NCBI GenBank assembly: GCA_017620255.1
Contig: JAFZQU010000006.1
Span: 1-64,000, forward strand
Reading direction: 5' to 3'
Origin: Lachnospiraceae bacterium
Lineage (GTDB): Bacteria; Bacillota; Clostridia; Lachnospirales; Lachnospiraceae
Length of the DNA stretch: 64,000 nt
The notes beneath the pieces were generated by a model that worked only from the letters and a program-made list of their open reading frames with translations, was not told the origin of the DNA and made no database searches. The translations under genes were made by a program, and so were the position numbers. Positions 18,282-28,200 of the stretch are shown here, one piece after another. The first letter of the stretch is position 1. Each line of letters starts with the position of its first letter.

Positions 18282-18576
18282 CTACGTGTGTAATCCGGTT
18301 TTTTTCATTTTTACACGTAGTATTCTGCCCATTTTTCGGACCGGCTACGTGTGAATTGCTCGTTATCGTTGTTTTTACACGTAGTTTTTCCCTGCTTTCG
18401 GCTTGATACTACGTGTGAAATGCATCATTCCCAGCTTTTTACACGTAGTCGCACCGTCATTTCTCCCTAAAACTACGTGTGAAATGCATCATTCCCAGCT
18501 TTTTACACGTAGTCGCACCGTCATTTCTCCCTAAAACTACGTGTGAAATGGACCATCCTCATCAATATACACGTAG
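18282..18576. repeat. Array of five palindromes with 64-base period
   Basis: Five inverted repeats lie at 18282-18320, 18345-18384, 18408-18449, 18472-18513 and 18536-18576. The left arm is ACTACGTGTGAAA and the right arm TTTTTACACGTAGT, with at least 8 perfectly paired bases (CTACGTGT) in each. Starts are 63-64 bases apart. Copies 3 and 4, with the following spacer, are identical; the loops of 1, 2 and 5 differ. The period is close to six helical turns. Candidates are an mRNA-structure array, a protein-binding array, or a noncoding RNA locus. I do not recognise a known family. Confidence 0.85.
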
Positions 18577-18659
18577 CATACATCTCAGCAACTCCCGATC
18601 AGTATTATTGTGTCCTTCTGCCGCGGGCAGCATAAATAACCGCAAATAGGAAGTGTATG

Positions 18660-18689
18660 TATTTACATGTCCTCTATTTACATATCCTC
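18660..18689. repeat. 15-base direct duplication spanning the oppC stop
   Basis: TATTTACATGTCCTC (18660-18674) is followed directly by TATTTACATATCCTC (18675-18689), one base different. On the coding strand this duplicates the last codons (Glu-Asp-Met), the stop and three further bases of oppC. Confidence 0.8.
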
Positions 18690-19712
18690 GATCCTGGGTG
18701 CCAGCGCTTCGCGCAGGCCGTCGCCGACAAAGTTAAAGGCCAGCATCAGCAGGGCCAGCACGATGATCGGCGGCAGGATCTGATAGGGAAGCGTTGTGAT
18801 ATTGTTGAAGCCGTCCTCGATCAGGGAACCGATCGAACATTGCGGCAGCACGATACCGACGCCCACAAAACTTAAGAATGCTTCCGTAAAGATCGCGACC
18901 GGAATGGAGAACATCACCTGTGTGATGACCGGTCCGATCGTATTGGGCAATACGTCCGAGAAAATGATGCGCAGGTTTTTCGCGCCCAGCGTCCGGCTGG
19001 CCATAATATACTCAAGGCCTTTGATCTTGAGCATCTCTGCCCTTGCGATCTTACTCATGCCGATCCACTCCGTTAAGAGCAGCGCCACGATCACGAGCCA
19101 TACGCCTTTGGGCATGAACGTTGCGAGCACGCCCACGATCACGAGCCGCGGGATACTGTTACTGATCTCCACAAACCGCTGCATGATCGCATCACAGGTC
19201 TGTCCGAAATATCCCGAGATCAGACCGTAACTCATACCGATCACCATGTCGGTAAAGATCGTGACGAACGCGATCATGACGGAGATCCTGGCACCGTACC
19301 ATACTCTGGTCCACAGATCCCTGCCAAGCGTGTCCGTTCCGAACAGGAATGTCTTGTCCGCAAACGCATCTTCTGCCGGGTCGCCCGTAGTTTTATGTAA
19401 ACCAGCAATCCGCGGGGACAGACTCTTTGCAACAACGTCCGTTCCGTCGATCCTGACGGAAACGATCTCCCTGTATCCGTATCCCGAAAGCATCGGTCCG
19501 AATATGGAGAACAGCATGATCAGCACGATGATGATCAGTCCGATCATAGCCCGTGTGTTGTTGCGGAAACGGGTGAGCACACCCTTCCAGAATCCCTGGG
19601 ATGCAAAGTTTTTATCTGTTTGAATGTCTTCACTGACGTCCAGAACGAAGTCTTCGTCCGTGACCACAGTTCTTTCGGATCCTGTCTGATCCATCATTGC
19701 AGATGTGTCCAT
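18678..19712 (-). CDS. oppC: Oligopeptide ABC transporter permease (OppC type)
   Basis: This 344-residue permease has a cytoplasmic N-terminal stretch, one helix (about 48-70), a large extracytoplasmic loop and then five membrane helices with the binding-protein-dependent transport signature near EWIGMSKIARAEML. It forms the channel with OppB. The OppC_N region (GFWKGVLTRFRNNTRAMIG) is typical. The ATG has a GGAG site about 9 bases upstream and begins next to the oppB stop. One copy of the recurring GTTTACATAA motif (19393-19402) lies within the gene. Confidence 0.93.
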   Translation of the reverse strand: MDTSAMMDQTGSERTVVTDEDFVLDVSEDIQTDKNFASQGFWKGVLTRFRNNTRAMIGLIIIVLIMLFSIFGPMLSGYGYREIVSVRIDGTDVVAKSLSPRIAGLHKTTGDPAEDAFADKTFLFGTDTLGRDLWTRVWYGARISVMIAFVTIFTDMVIGMSYGLISGYFGQTCDAIMQRFVEISNSIPRLVIVGVLATFMPKGVWLVIVALLLTEWIGMSKIARAEMLKIKGLEYIMASRTLGAKNLRIIFSDVLPNTIGPVITQVMFSIPVAIFTEAFLSFVGVGIVLPQCSIGSLIEDGFNNITTLPYQILPPIIVLALLMLAFNFVGDGLREALAPRIEDM

Positions 19713-19715
19713 CTC

Positions 19716-20663
19716 TTAAGACTCCTTTCCGGCCTGGATCCTGATGCGCGGATCCAGCAGCCCGTAGGCGATATCCAGGATCAGCATGATCAGGATGTAG
19801 AGCGCCGAATAAATGATACCCAGCGCCAGCACGTAGTTATAGTCGATCCCCTCACCGGAGATCGCATCCACCATCAGTTTTCCGAGTCCGTTGATCCCGT
19901 AGATCTTCTCGACGACCAGCGCGCCTGTCAGCAGGTCAACGACCAGGGGCGCGATCACGGTCACGATGGGGATCAGTGCGTTTCTCAGAATATGCCTTGT
20001 CACAAGCTTTGTCCCGTACATGCCTTTGCTTTCCGCAAGCAACACATAGTCCGAATCCATGACTTCCACCATTTCATTCCGCGTGAATCTCGCCACTGTC
20101 GACATGGAAAACAGCGACAGGGACAGAGCCGGAATGACGGAGGAAGATAAGAATCTCGAGGCGTCAAAATAGAACGGGAAGATCGTGACCTTATAGGCAA
20201 AGAAATACTGGAGGAAGATCATGAACACATAGGAAGGCACACAGACGCCGACAATGGACAGTACTGTGCAGAACGTGTCCCAGAATCTCCCTCTGTTCAG
20301 GGCGGCAGCGATCCCGAGGATCAGTCCGATGAGCGTTCCGATCAGAATGGAGATCCCGCCGATCTTGAATGAATTCGCCATACATTGGGGAAGCACGGTA
20401 GAGATGGGCGCACCGTTGTATAAGGAACTGCCCTTTCCGAAGCTCCCCTTGGCGATCACGTTTTTCAGATAATTACCAAACTGAACTAAGATGGGGTCGT
20501 CAAGCCCCATCTCAGCTCTTTTTTTGGCTATTGCGTCGGCGCTCATACGCTCACTCGGGAAAGGATTTCCCGGCATGATCCTGACCATCAGAAACAGCAG
20601 GAACATGATGATGAACAGTGTTAAAAGCGCCATTAGTACTCGTTTGATGATATATTTCGTCAT
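19716..20663 (-). CDS. oppB: Oligopeptide ABC transporter permease (OppB type)
   Basis: This 315-residue permease has six predicted helices. The N-terminus MTKYIIKRVLMALLTLFII is the usual OppB/DppB start, and the MRIMPGNPF loop is typical. The EAA-like loop lies near SKGMYGTKLVTRHILRNALIP (about 215-235). It pairs with OppC. The site before its ATG is weak (GGATC about 10 bases away), so its translation may depend on the upstream gene. It lies 22 bases after oppA. Confidence 0.93.
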   Translation of the reverse strand: MTKYIIKRVLMALLTLFIIMFLLFLMVRIMPGNPFPSERMSADAIAKKRAEMGLDDPILVQFGNYLKNVIAKGSFGKGSSLYNGAPISTVLPQCMANSFKIGGISILIGTLIGLILGIAAALNRGRFWDTFCTVLSIVGVCVPSYVFMIFLQYFFAYKVTIFPFYFDASRFLSSSVIPALSLSLFSMSTVARFTRNEMVEVMDSDYVLLAESKGMYGTKLVTRHILRNALIPIVTVIAPLVVDLLTGALVVEKIYGINGLGKLMVDAISGEGIDYNYVLALGIIYSALYILIMLILDIAYGLLDPRIRIQAGKES

Positions 20664-20685
20664 TTGAGTCTATCGATCCGTAATA

Positions 20686-22350
20686 TTATTTTGCGATCTG
20701 TGCGTTCTTGTAAGCCCTGTTGATCGCTACAGGGTGGAATTCAACATTGGTCACGCCGGCCTTGATCAGGTTTGCGTTTGCCTTGGTGTAAAGCGGTGCG
20801 ATGACTGCTTCGTCCATAACGATCTTCTCTGCGTCAAGCAGTGCGCTCCAGCGTGCGTCGTAATCCGATACATACTGTCCGGTCGTGCAGTCCGTGATCA
20901 GCTGATCGTAGTCCGCATTGCTCCAGAAACCGTAGTTGTTTGCATTGTTGGTAACCCACATGCCAAGGTAAGTCATCGGATCTGCGTAGTCGGGACCCCA
21001 TCTGGTCAGAGCGATCTCATAATCGTCGTTCTGCATCTTGTCCAGACGTTCTGCCTTGGTCATCGGAGCCAGTGTGATCGTAACGCCTGTCAGCGTTGCT
21101 TCGATCTGTTCCTTCAGCGCCTGTGCAACCTTTGTTACTTCGTCGCCTTCGTTGTTACCGAATACCATTGTGAATTCGAAGGTATCAACCCCGAGTTCTG
21201 ATTTTGCAGCATCCAGATACTTCACGGCTGCTTCCGTGTTGTAATCGCATACATCTTTGAAGCGGTCCTGATTAGCGGAGAAGTCTTCACCCGTGGTGGA
21301 GCTTGCAGCGAACTGAGGAGGAACGCAGGTGTATGTTGCAAGAGAACCGTCCATGACATAGTTGTCAACCAGAGACTGTCTGTCGATCGCGTTTGTGAAA
21401 GCCAGTCTTAAGTTCTGGTTTGCCAGATATCCGTTCGCATTGTTCTCGGTCTGGCTGAACGATAAGTACCACATGTAACCGGCACCGGTCACCTGCAGGT
21501 TCTTGGAAAGTTCTGCGTCGTTCTTCACACTTGTAACCTGGTCGCCGCCGACAACTGCGATATCCAGTGTGCCGTTCTTGAAACCGGTCAGGGCGTTATC
21601 GGAAGAACCTACTACCTGGTAGTTTAAGCCGTCCAGTTTCACTCTTGCCGCATCCCAGTAATCCGGATTCTTTGTCAGGGACAGGCTTGCTGTACCCGGC
21701 GTGTAATCGGACAGGATGAAGGCACCGTTTGATAAGAATGTCTTCGGGCTTGTGCCGTATGTACCGTCTTCCAGACTCTCATAGAATGCCTGGTTGATCG
21801 GATAGAATGTCGGGAAATACATTAAGGACGGGAAGTAAGAAACCGGTACTTCCAGTTCTACCTGCAGTGTCTTGTCATCCAGTGCCGTAACACCGAGTGT
21901 GGAGGGATCAGCGCCCTCATACAGGATCGCATCCGCATTCTTGACTGCGCCTACAGAGGAATCAAACATGTAGTTGTATTCCACGTTAGCCGTCATAGCC
22001 AGTTTCCATGCGTATTCAAAATCAGCCGCCGTCACGGGTGTGCCGTTCGACCACTTTGTATCACGCAGGTGGAATGTGTATGTGCATCCGTCATCAGATA
22101 CATCCCAGCTCTCAGCCAGTGCCGGGATCGCGGAACCTTCCGCATCCATCTGTGTCAGACCGTCGATACAGTCAGCGATCACCTCGAAGGAGTCACCGTC
22201 TGTAGCAAGGTTTGTGTCCAGAGACATGACATTCGTGGAGAGCATGACATTCAGCGTATTGCCGGCAGACGAACCGCCGCCGCAGGCTGTCAGTCCCAGA
22301 GCCATGGCTGCTACGAGCAGCAGGGCCACAATTTTGTTGTACTTTTTCAT
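20686..22350 (-). CDS. oppA: Oligopeptide-binding lipoprotein (OppA type)
   Basis: This 554-residue solute-binding protein of family 5 (SBP_bac_5) is anchored outside the membrane and delivers peptides to OppB/OppC. It has a lipoprotein signal peptide with lipobox LTAC (Cys23) followed by GGGSS. The conserved pattern of the family appears in YTFHLRDTKWSNGTPVTAAD (about 90-110) and ALTRWGPDYADPMTYL near the C-terminus. It is the first gene of the opp operon, behind a strong promoter at 22410-22438. Confidence 0.95.
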   Translation of the reverse strand: MKKYNKIVALLLVAAMALGLTACGGGSSAGNTLNVMLSTNVMSLDTNLATDGDSFEVIADCIDGLTQMDAEGSAIPALAESWDVSDDGCTYTFHLRDTKWSNGTPVTAADFEYAWKLAMTANVEYNYMFDSSVGAVKNADAILYEGADPSTLGVTALDDKTLQVELEVPVSYFPSLMYFPTFYPINQAFYESLEDGTYGTSPKTFLSNGAFILSDYTPGTASLSLTKNPDYWDAARVKLDGLNYQVVGSSDNALTGFKNGTLDIAVVGGDQVTSVKNDAELSKNLQVTGAGYMWYLSFSQTENNANGYLANQNLRLAFTNAIDRQSLVDNYVMDGSLATYTCVPPQFAASSTTGEDFSANQDRFKDVCDYNTEAAVKYLDAAKSELGVDTFEFTMVFGNNEGDEVTKVAQALKEQIEATLTGVTITLAPMTKAERLDKMQNDDYEIALTRWGPDYADPMTYLGMWVTNNANNYGFWSNADYDQLITDCTTGQYVSDYDARWSALLDAEKIVMDEAVIAPLYTKANANLIKAGVTNVEFHPVAINRAYKNAQIAK

Positions 22351-22409
22351 AAAACAACCCTCTTTCCTTTAATATGCTATTGCGTCAAAGCGCAAACTCA
22401 AACATTAAA

Positions 22410-22438
22410 ATTATAGTCAATCAGCCGCACTTTTTCAA
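22410..22438 (-). promoter_or_regulatory. Sigma-A promoter of the opp operon
   Basis: On the minus strand TTGAAA (22433-22438), 17 bases and TATAAT (22410-22415) lie 60 bases before the oppA start codon. It is back to back with the mscL promoter. Confidence 0.82.
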
Positions 22439-22445
22439 GTGGCAA

Positions 22446-22475
22446 TTGACAGTGTAACGGCAATCGTGCCAAAAT
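22446..22475 (+). promoter_or_regulatory. Possible promoter of mscL
   Basis: A perfect TTGACA (22446-22451) is followed after 18 bases by CAAAAT (22470-22475), a 4-of-6 match. The AAGGAGG ribosome site and mscL start follow at about 22500-22515. Confidence 0.5.
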
Positions 22476-22512
22476 AGAAATATCAATTTTCAAGTCATAA
22501 GGAGGCGGTTTT

Positions 22513-22941
22513 ATGAAGAAGGGATTATTGGGAGAATTTAAGGAATTCATCATGCGCGGCAACGTCATGGACATGGCTGTCGGCGTGATCGTGGGCGGTG
22601 CTTTCACGGCGATCGTCACTTCTCTGAACGAAGACATCCTGACACCTGTCCTCGGCATCTTCGGCGGGACTGATTTTTCCAACCTGAGCGTGAAGCTTGG
22701 CAGTTCCGATGCGGCGCCCGTTCTGATGTACGGAAATTTCATCACGGCCATCATCAACTTCCTGATCACGGCGCTCGTGATCTTCCTGCTGATCAAAGGT
22801 CTCAACGCAGTCAGCAACAAGTTCAAAAAAGCCGAGGAAGAAGCTGCACCTACCACCAAGACCTGTCCGTTCTGCAAATCGGAGATCGCCATTGATGCGA
22901 CCAAATGTCCGCACTGCACTTCCGATCAGCCGGAAGCTTAA
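22513..22941 (+). CDS. mscL: Large-conductance mechanosensitive channel with C-terminal zinc ribbon
   Basis: This 142-residue MscL forms a homopentameric pore that opens under membrane tension and releases solutes on osmotic downshock. The N-terminal FKEFIMRGNVMDMAVGVIVG motif and two membrane helices (about 15-45 and 70-100) are typical. After the cytoplasmic helix it carries a CPFC...CPHC zinc ribbon (about 118-136) that E. coli MscL lacks but that, to my memory, occurs in clostridial relatives. AAGGAGG lies 7 bases before the ATG. A bidirectional terminator follows. Confidence 0.95.
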   Translation: MKKGLLGEFKEFIMRGNVMDMAVGVIVGGAFTAIVTSLNEDILTPVLGIFGGTDFSNLSVKLGSSDAAPVLMYGNFITAIINFLITALVIFLLIKGLNAVSNKFKKAEEEAAPTTKTCPFCKSEIAIDATKCPHCTSDQPEA

Positions 22942-22965
22942 ACAGCTCTAATACGATGTACACAA

Positions 22966-23000
22966 ACGGCCCCGGTCGCATTGAAATGCTCCGGGGCCGT
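22966..23000. terminator. Bidirectional terminator between mscL and the chemoreceptor gene
   Basis: ACGGCCCCGG (22966-22975) pairs perfectly with CCGGGGCCGT (22991-23000), and the loop adds GCATT/AATGC. Short T-rich runs follow on each strand. The position between two convergent genes supports termination from both sides. Confidence 0.8.
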
Positions 23001-23029
23001 CTTCCTGTCTATGGGATCTTGTCTTCCGA

Positions 23030-25174
23030 TCAATCGAATTTATCGATGATGTTGTTGATCTCTTTTGCGTTGGCGCTGTTCTCATCGGACACGCGCATGA
23101 TCCGCTCGGCAATGTCTGCCGTCATCTCATTCTTCCGGATGATATCGTCCACGCCCTTTTCGTTATCGGAGGAAGCGTTCATCACATAATCCACCTGCTC
23201 TTTGATCTTTTCCATCGATCTGGAGAATTCACGGGTGGAATCGGCAATGGAAAGGATCGCTTCCTGAATGTTCTTACCGTCTACGGCATATTCGGACGCC
23301 ATATCCGTGAACTCCTTAAACTGTTCCGTAACATCCTGTTCCATGAATGCAACGATATCCCTGAAGCATTCCTTGACGCTCTCGATGCTTCTGCCGGACT
23401 CGACACAGATGCTCTGGATCTGGGAAGCCGTTTCGGAGGAATCCGCGGCCAGCTTGCCGATCTCATCCGCTACGACTGCAAAGCCTTTGCCCATCTCGCC
23501 GGCTCTGGCTGCCTCGATGGAAGCATTGAGCGAAAGCAGGTTGGTCTGGCTTGCGATCGCAAGGATCGTGGATGCCATCTCGTCGATCTTGGAAAGCGTC
23601 TGCAGGGCTTCCATGGCATCGTCGATGTTCTTCTTGGTCGACTCGATCTTGGCCGTATTGTTTTCCAGCTTGGTCTTTGATTTTGCAGACATCGCATCGG
23701 AATTGGCGATCATGGTCTCACTCTCTTTGGAGCCTTCCTTCACCTGTCCGGAAATGTTGTCTACCATTTCCGCCATGTGATCCATCTCCGTACGTACGGC
23801 ATCGATCGCCTGGTTGGTGTTCGCGATGCTCGCGGAAAGCTGCTCGGTGGTCGCAACGTTGTTCTCAATGTTGTCCTGCAGTTCGTGCGCCGTCGCACCC
23901 ATGTCCACCGTATTTTTCGAAAGTGATTCCGAACAGTTGCTGAGTGTTCCGATGATGTCGCGGAAAGTGCCGGAAAGCGAATCCACTTCGGTCGCCATGG
24001 TGCCGACCTCACTCTTGCCGCCCACATACTGTCTGATCGACTTGTCTTCGGACAGATGCAGACCACCCAGTTTCTTGATGGATTGTGTCATCGTGGCAAG
24101 CGGTTTTGTGGAAACCAGAACGGCTACGCTTGCAAGGATGATGATCAGGGCAAACGCGATCAGACCGATCAGCACCAGAGTCGTGATATTGCTTCTGGAA
24201 GCGGCATACAGTTCATCCTTGTCAGCTGCGATCACGACCGCCCAGTCTCTGGCAGGGATCTTTTCGAAACTTACGATCTTCATTTTGCCGGTGGACGGAT
24301 CCTTGAATTCGAACTGTCCCTGGCTTAAGTTTCCGCCGTTCATCCGGTCTAACGCCTCTAAAAGAAGCGGGTTCGTCGTTTCCTGTGCGATCACGGATTC
24401 CTGGGTCTCAGGCGTTACTTCCGTATCGGTAAATACAACGGAGGTTTCCGTGTTCAGCATATAGAAATTACTGCTGGTCACGCCTTCCATCTTAAAGCCT
24501 GTCAGGATCTGCTCCAGTTCCGTATGGAACACACCGCCGCCGACATAACCGATCATGGTTCCGTCTTCATAAACCGGCGCATACATGGAAAGACACAGCT
24601 GGCCGGTGCCGGGCGATACGATGATACCTGCATTGTATACACCGTCCGGGTTGGCACTCATGGAATCCATCAGAGCCTGACGTCTGTCCGGATCTTCACG
24701 GAGTACTTTACCGATGACAGGCGGTACGCTGTAGGATAAGATCCTTGTTTCCTGGTTGCCGATGTATAAACCTTCCCAGTTATTCAGCTTCCCGTAAAAA
24801 TCCAGGGTATACTGCTGCGCTGCGGGATAGCTCGGATAGTTGTCCATATAGAATGCCGCCGTGTTGTAACTCTCATCCGTAAATGCCGGCAGTTCCCGGT
24901 CCGGATGCGCAGTCAGGTCAGCCAGATCTTCCTTGATCAGGTCTTTGACGATCTGGTTCTGCGAATACAATACCAGTTTGTTCTCGGCCTGCTGTACAAA
25001 CTCTTCCACCGAGTTCACCTGTGCCTGCAGATAGGTCGACATATTCTCATTGATCTTGTCTCTTAAGATCTTGTTGGAATTCGCCATGGCCAGCCCGCAC
25101 AGAAGCAGGATGCCAATCGCGCTGGAGATTGCGACAATGGAAATGATCACAGTCCGCATTTTCAGGTTTTTCAT
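23030..25174 (-). CDS. Methyl-accepting chemotaxis protein with dCache-type sensor
   Basis: This receptor of about 714 residues has an N-terminal helix (about 8-30), a large extracytoplasmic double-Cache-like sensor (about 35-320), a second helix (about 330-350), a HAMP linker and a signalling domain whose conserved tip is [24 protein letters not shown] start it at 25174 (MKNLKMR), where GGGGGTGAT precedes the ATG by a few bases. A start 21 bases upstream has no such site. It is monocistronic, with its own promoter (25219-25247) and a terminator downstream. The ligand is unknown. Confidence 0.93.
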   Translation of the reverse strand: MKNLKMRTVIISIVAISSAIGILLLCGLAMANSNKILRDKINENMSTYLQAQVNSVEEFVQQAENKLVLYSQNQIVKDLIKEDLADLTAHPDRELPAFTDESYNTAAFYMDNYPSYPAAQQYTLDFYGKLNNWEGLYIGNQETRILSYSVPPVIGKVLREDPDRRQALMDSMSANPDGVYNAGIIVSPGTGQLCLSMYAPVYEDGTMIGYVGGGVFHTELEQILTGFKMEGVTSSNFYMLNTETSVVFTDTEVTPETQESVIAQETTNPLLLEALDRMNGGNLSQGQFEFKDPSTGKMKIVSFEKIPARDWAVVIAADKDELYAASRSNITTLVLIGLIAFALIIILASVAVLVSTKPLATMTQSIKKLGGLHLSEDKSIRQYVGGKSEVGTMATEVDSLSGTFRDIIGTLSNCSESLSKNTVDMGATAHELQDNIENNVATTEQLSASIANTNQAIDAVRTEMDHMAEMVDNISGQVKEGSKESETMIANSDAMSAKSKTKLENNTAKIESTKKNIDDAMEALQTLSKIDEMASTILAIASQTNLLSLNASIEAARAGEMGKGFAVVADEIGKLAADSSETASQIQSICVESGRSIESVKECFRDIVAFMEQDVTEQFKEFTDMASEYAVDGKNIQEAILSIADSTREFSRSMEKIKEQVDYVMNASSDNEKGVDDIIRKNEMTADIAERIMRVSDENSANAKEINNIIDKFD

Positions 25175-25218
25175 TCTTAAATCACCCCCAAGCAAAAGAT
25201 ATGGTATTTATGGCAAAT

Positions 25219-25247
25219 ATTATATCACGAATGTGTTCGGATGTCAT
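25219..25247 (-). promoter_or_regulatory. Sigma-A promoter of the second chemoreceptor
   Basis: ATGACA (25242-25247 on the complement), 17 bases and a perfect TATAAT (25219-25224) lie 45 bases before the chemoreceptor start and just beyond the stop of the NRPS-like gene. Confidence 0.78.
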
Positions 25248-25255
25248 TATCCGTA

Positions 25256-28200
25256 TCACATCTGCGCAAGTACTCCGGACATATCATCCGCATGTATCAT
25301 CTGTGTGACAACACGGTCGTATTTCTGTGCCAGGTCACGCACCAGCGCATCCGAATACAGGTTTCCGTGAAAATCATAATGTGCGGTCATGCTGCCGTCC
25401 TTTTGTTCATAAGGCTGCACGATGAACGGCATCTTTTCGTAGGCAAGGTTTTCCTGCAGATCGTATGCCTTCACGGTCTTCCCGTCCATCGTATACTCTT
25501 CCGGCGCGTAGGGCTGGTAAATGAACGCAAGATTCAGCGCCTCGGGATACTTTGTCATGATCACCGGTAACGGCATCACGGGATAGGTCATCAGGTTCAG
25601 CATCTGCCTGTCATAGGCTCTCAGATACTCTGCCACCGTCGCATACTTTTTAGGATGACAGAAAGCCATGAGCAGCGTTGCCACATATCCCACGGTCGCA
25701 GAAAGCCTGGAGTCCATCCGGCCGCTGAAACCGATGCAGAACGCACTGCTGTCACGCTTTTGCGCATTGGCAAGCACGATACCGAAAGCTGCGGTATACA
25801 GCGTGCTCTTCGAAAAATGATTTTTCCTGCAAAAATCATCCACCTCACGCGCACCGGCAGACATCGGGATCTCGATATGCCTTGCGATAAAGCCGTCCCC
25901 ATCCTTTGTTTTGTCCGAGTCTCCCGGCATCTCATTCACGCCGCCCGCATCCAGCAGGTAAGCCATGTAGAGTTCCACACTGCGTTTGCCCGCTTTTGTT
26001 CCCGGGAAATCATGCAGAAATTCCGCATATTCGGTCATGGGCAGTGTTTCCTTTTCGATCTCCCTGCCCTCATAGGCCGCTATGATATCTTCAAACACGA
26101 TATCGATCGACTCGCCGTCCGATACCAGATGGTTGTAATTTGTCAGCAGGAATTTCCGGCTCTGTGTTTCTATGATCTCAAATGAGAACAGCCACTTCGC
26201 ATCCGACGGGATCGGCGTGAAGAGTTTGTTCCGTTCCGCGTCAAATGCGGCATCTTCCATCTGTCTTACGGGGATCTGCACCGTTTCCGTATCCGTCTGC
26301 GGGATCTGCCAGAGCACGCCCTCTTCATCCTGCATAAAGCGCACCGTCAGTCCGGGATGCGCATCAAGCACCGTTTTGATCGCACGGATCAGACGGTCAT
26401 TATCAACAGAAGGATCCAGTTCATAGAGCATCGGCAGATCCAGACTGTTGCCGCCGGCCATGCTTTCCATGTAGTCAGCCAGCTGGATGTCCGTGGTATG
26501 GTAGCGGTCCAGATTTTCAAACGAGCGGATCTTCGGCGCGTTTTCAATGAATCTTTCCAGTTCCATGACCGTCGGATTCTCCATGAAATCATGGACGTTG
26601 ATACCGATCTTATATTCCTCACCGATCAGTGAGATAAACAGCATGACATCCAGAGAGGACATCCCGCTCTCCGGCAGATTGGTGTCGATCCCGAATTCGC
26701 CCTCTTCCATCACCTGCGAAAGCAGTTCTAAAAGCTTCTTCTGCATATCCGTTTCAGGCGGTCTGACTGCAGCCGCTTTGATCTCCGGTTTCGGAAGCGC
26801 TTTGCGGTCGGCTTTCCTGTTCTGCGTCATCGGCATCTGATCCAGTTTCATGTAAATGTCCGGAAGCATATAGTGTGCCAGATGCGCTTTGGCAAAATCA
26901 CGCATGCCCTGTTCCGTTACGCTGTCATCGGAAACATAGTACAGGCAGAGATATTTGCCGTCGATCGAAGCCGCAACGCAGATCTCCACGCCCGGCATCT
27001 GACTGAAGACGGATTCCACTTCCTCAAGTTCGATCCTAAGGCCCCTGATCTTCACCTGATGGTCCTTGCGGCCTAAGTATTCCACTTCGTTGTTCTCATT
27101 GATCCTTGCAAGATCGCCGCTCTTATAAGCGCGTTCTCCCTTGTATTCGATGAACGCTTCTTTCGTCTTCTCTTCCAGATTGATATAACCCCTGCCGACG
27201 CCTTTTCCGCCGATCAGCAATTCACCGGTCTCGCCCTTCGGAAGTTCCCGGTTGTCGTCATCGATGATCTCCACCGAAACATTGGCGTTCGGAATACCGA
27301 TGGTGATATTCTCCGCACTTTCGATCACCTTCATGGTACAGCTGATCGTCGCTTCCGTGGGGCCGTATCCGTTCATGATATACACATCCGGATTGACGGC
27401 CCGGATCCTGGTATAAAGGCTTCCGGGAAAGGCTTCCGCGCCAAAATCAATGACCTTCAGTCTGGCGATCGCCTCTTTGGAAACAGGCAGTTTCAAAAGT
27501 CCGGAGAAATAGCTTGGCGTGAAATCGCCGCCGTCCACCTGATAGGTGTTCATCAGTTCGATCATCTTTGTGGGGTTTGCGATCTCGTCATACAGCGCAT
27601 AGACGACGGTATGTCCGCATACGAGCGGAATGTATTCTTCCATGATGGAAACATCAAACGTCATCTGTGCCATGGCAAGCGTTCTCTCACTGCGGTCCGC
27701 AAGGCCGCGGAATTCATGGTTGTCGGGAACATCCAGCAGGAAATTCGCAAGGTTGCCGTGCGTGATCATCACGCCCTTCGGCTTTCCGGTGGAACCGGAA
27801 GTATAGATGACGTAGCAAAGGTCCTCCGGAAAGATCACGGTATCGGGATTCTGCTTTTCCGGATAACTCAGCATGTCCTCATAGAACAGCGGCCGCTTCT
27901 GCAATTCATCCACAAACAGTTCCAGCCGTTCATAGACCATGTCGCGGGAAGAGATGATAAAGGCTGATCCCGAGTCCCTGTAAATAAAAGCGATGCGGTC
28001 ATCCGGATACAGCGGGTTTACGATCGTATAAGCGCAGCCCGCTTTCAGAACGCCGATGGTCGCCACATACATATCCACACTGCGCGGCAGCATGATGCAG
28101 ACGATGTCCTCATGGCCTGCGCCCATTTCGATCAGGGAATGAGCCACCCGGTTTGCCGCTTCGTTGAGTTTTTCATAGGTGAAGGAGCCCTGCGTGGAAA

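Larger units (their letters stand above)
18172..18677. other. Repeat-filled gap inside the opp operon
   Basis: These 506 bases between oppD and oppC hold no credible gene. From oppD outward they contain a 15-base tandem repeat (18211-18265), five palindromes with a 64-base period (18282-18576), a short palindrome around CTGCCGCGGGCAG at about 18618-18630, and a 15-base duplication at the oppC stop. Reading frames that cross it consist of repeat translation. Confidence 0.8.

Noticed and set aside
18174-18406. Reading frame with Val-Trp-Phe-Tyr-Ser repeats
   Set aside because: It is the translation of the 15-base tandem repeat continuing from antisense of oppD, with no ribosome site.
18282-18576. 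Palindrome array as a CRISPR
   Set aside because: The repeated unit is an inverted repeat with a loop, spacers between units are partly identical, only five units exist, and no cas gene is present.
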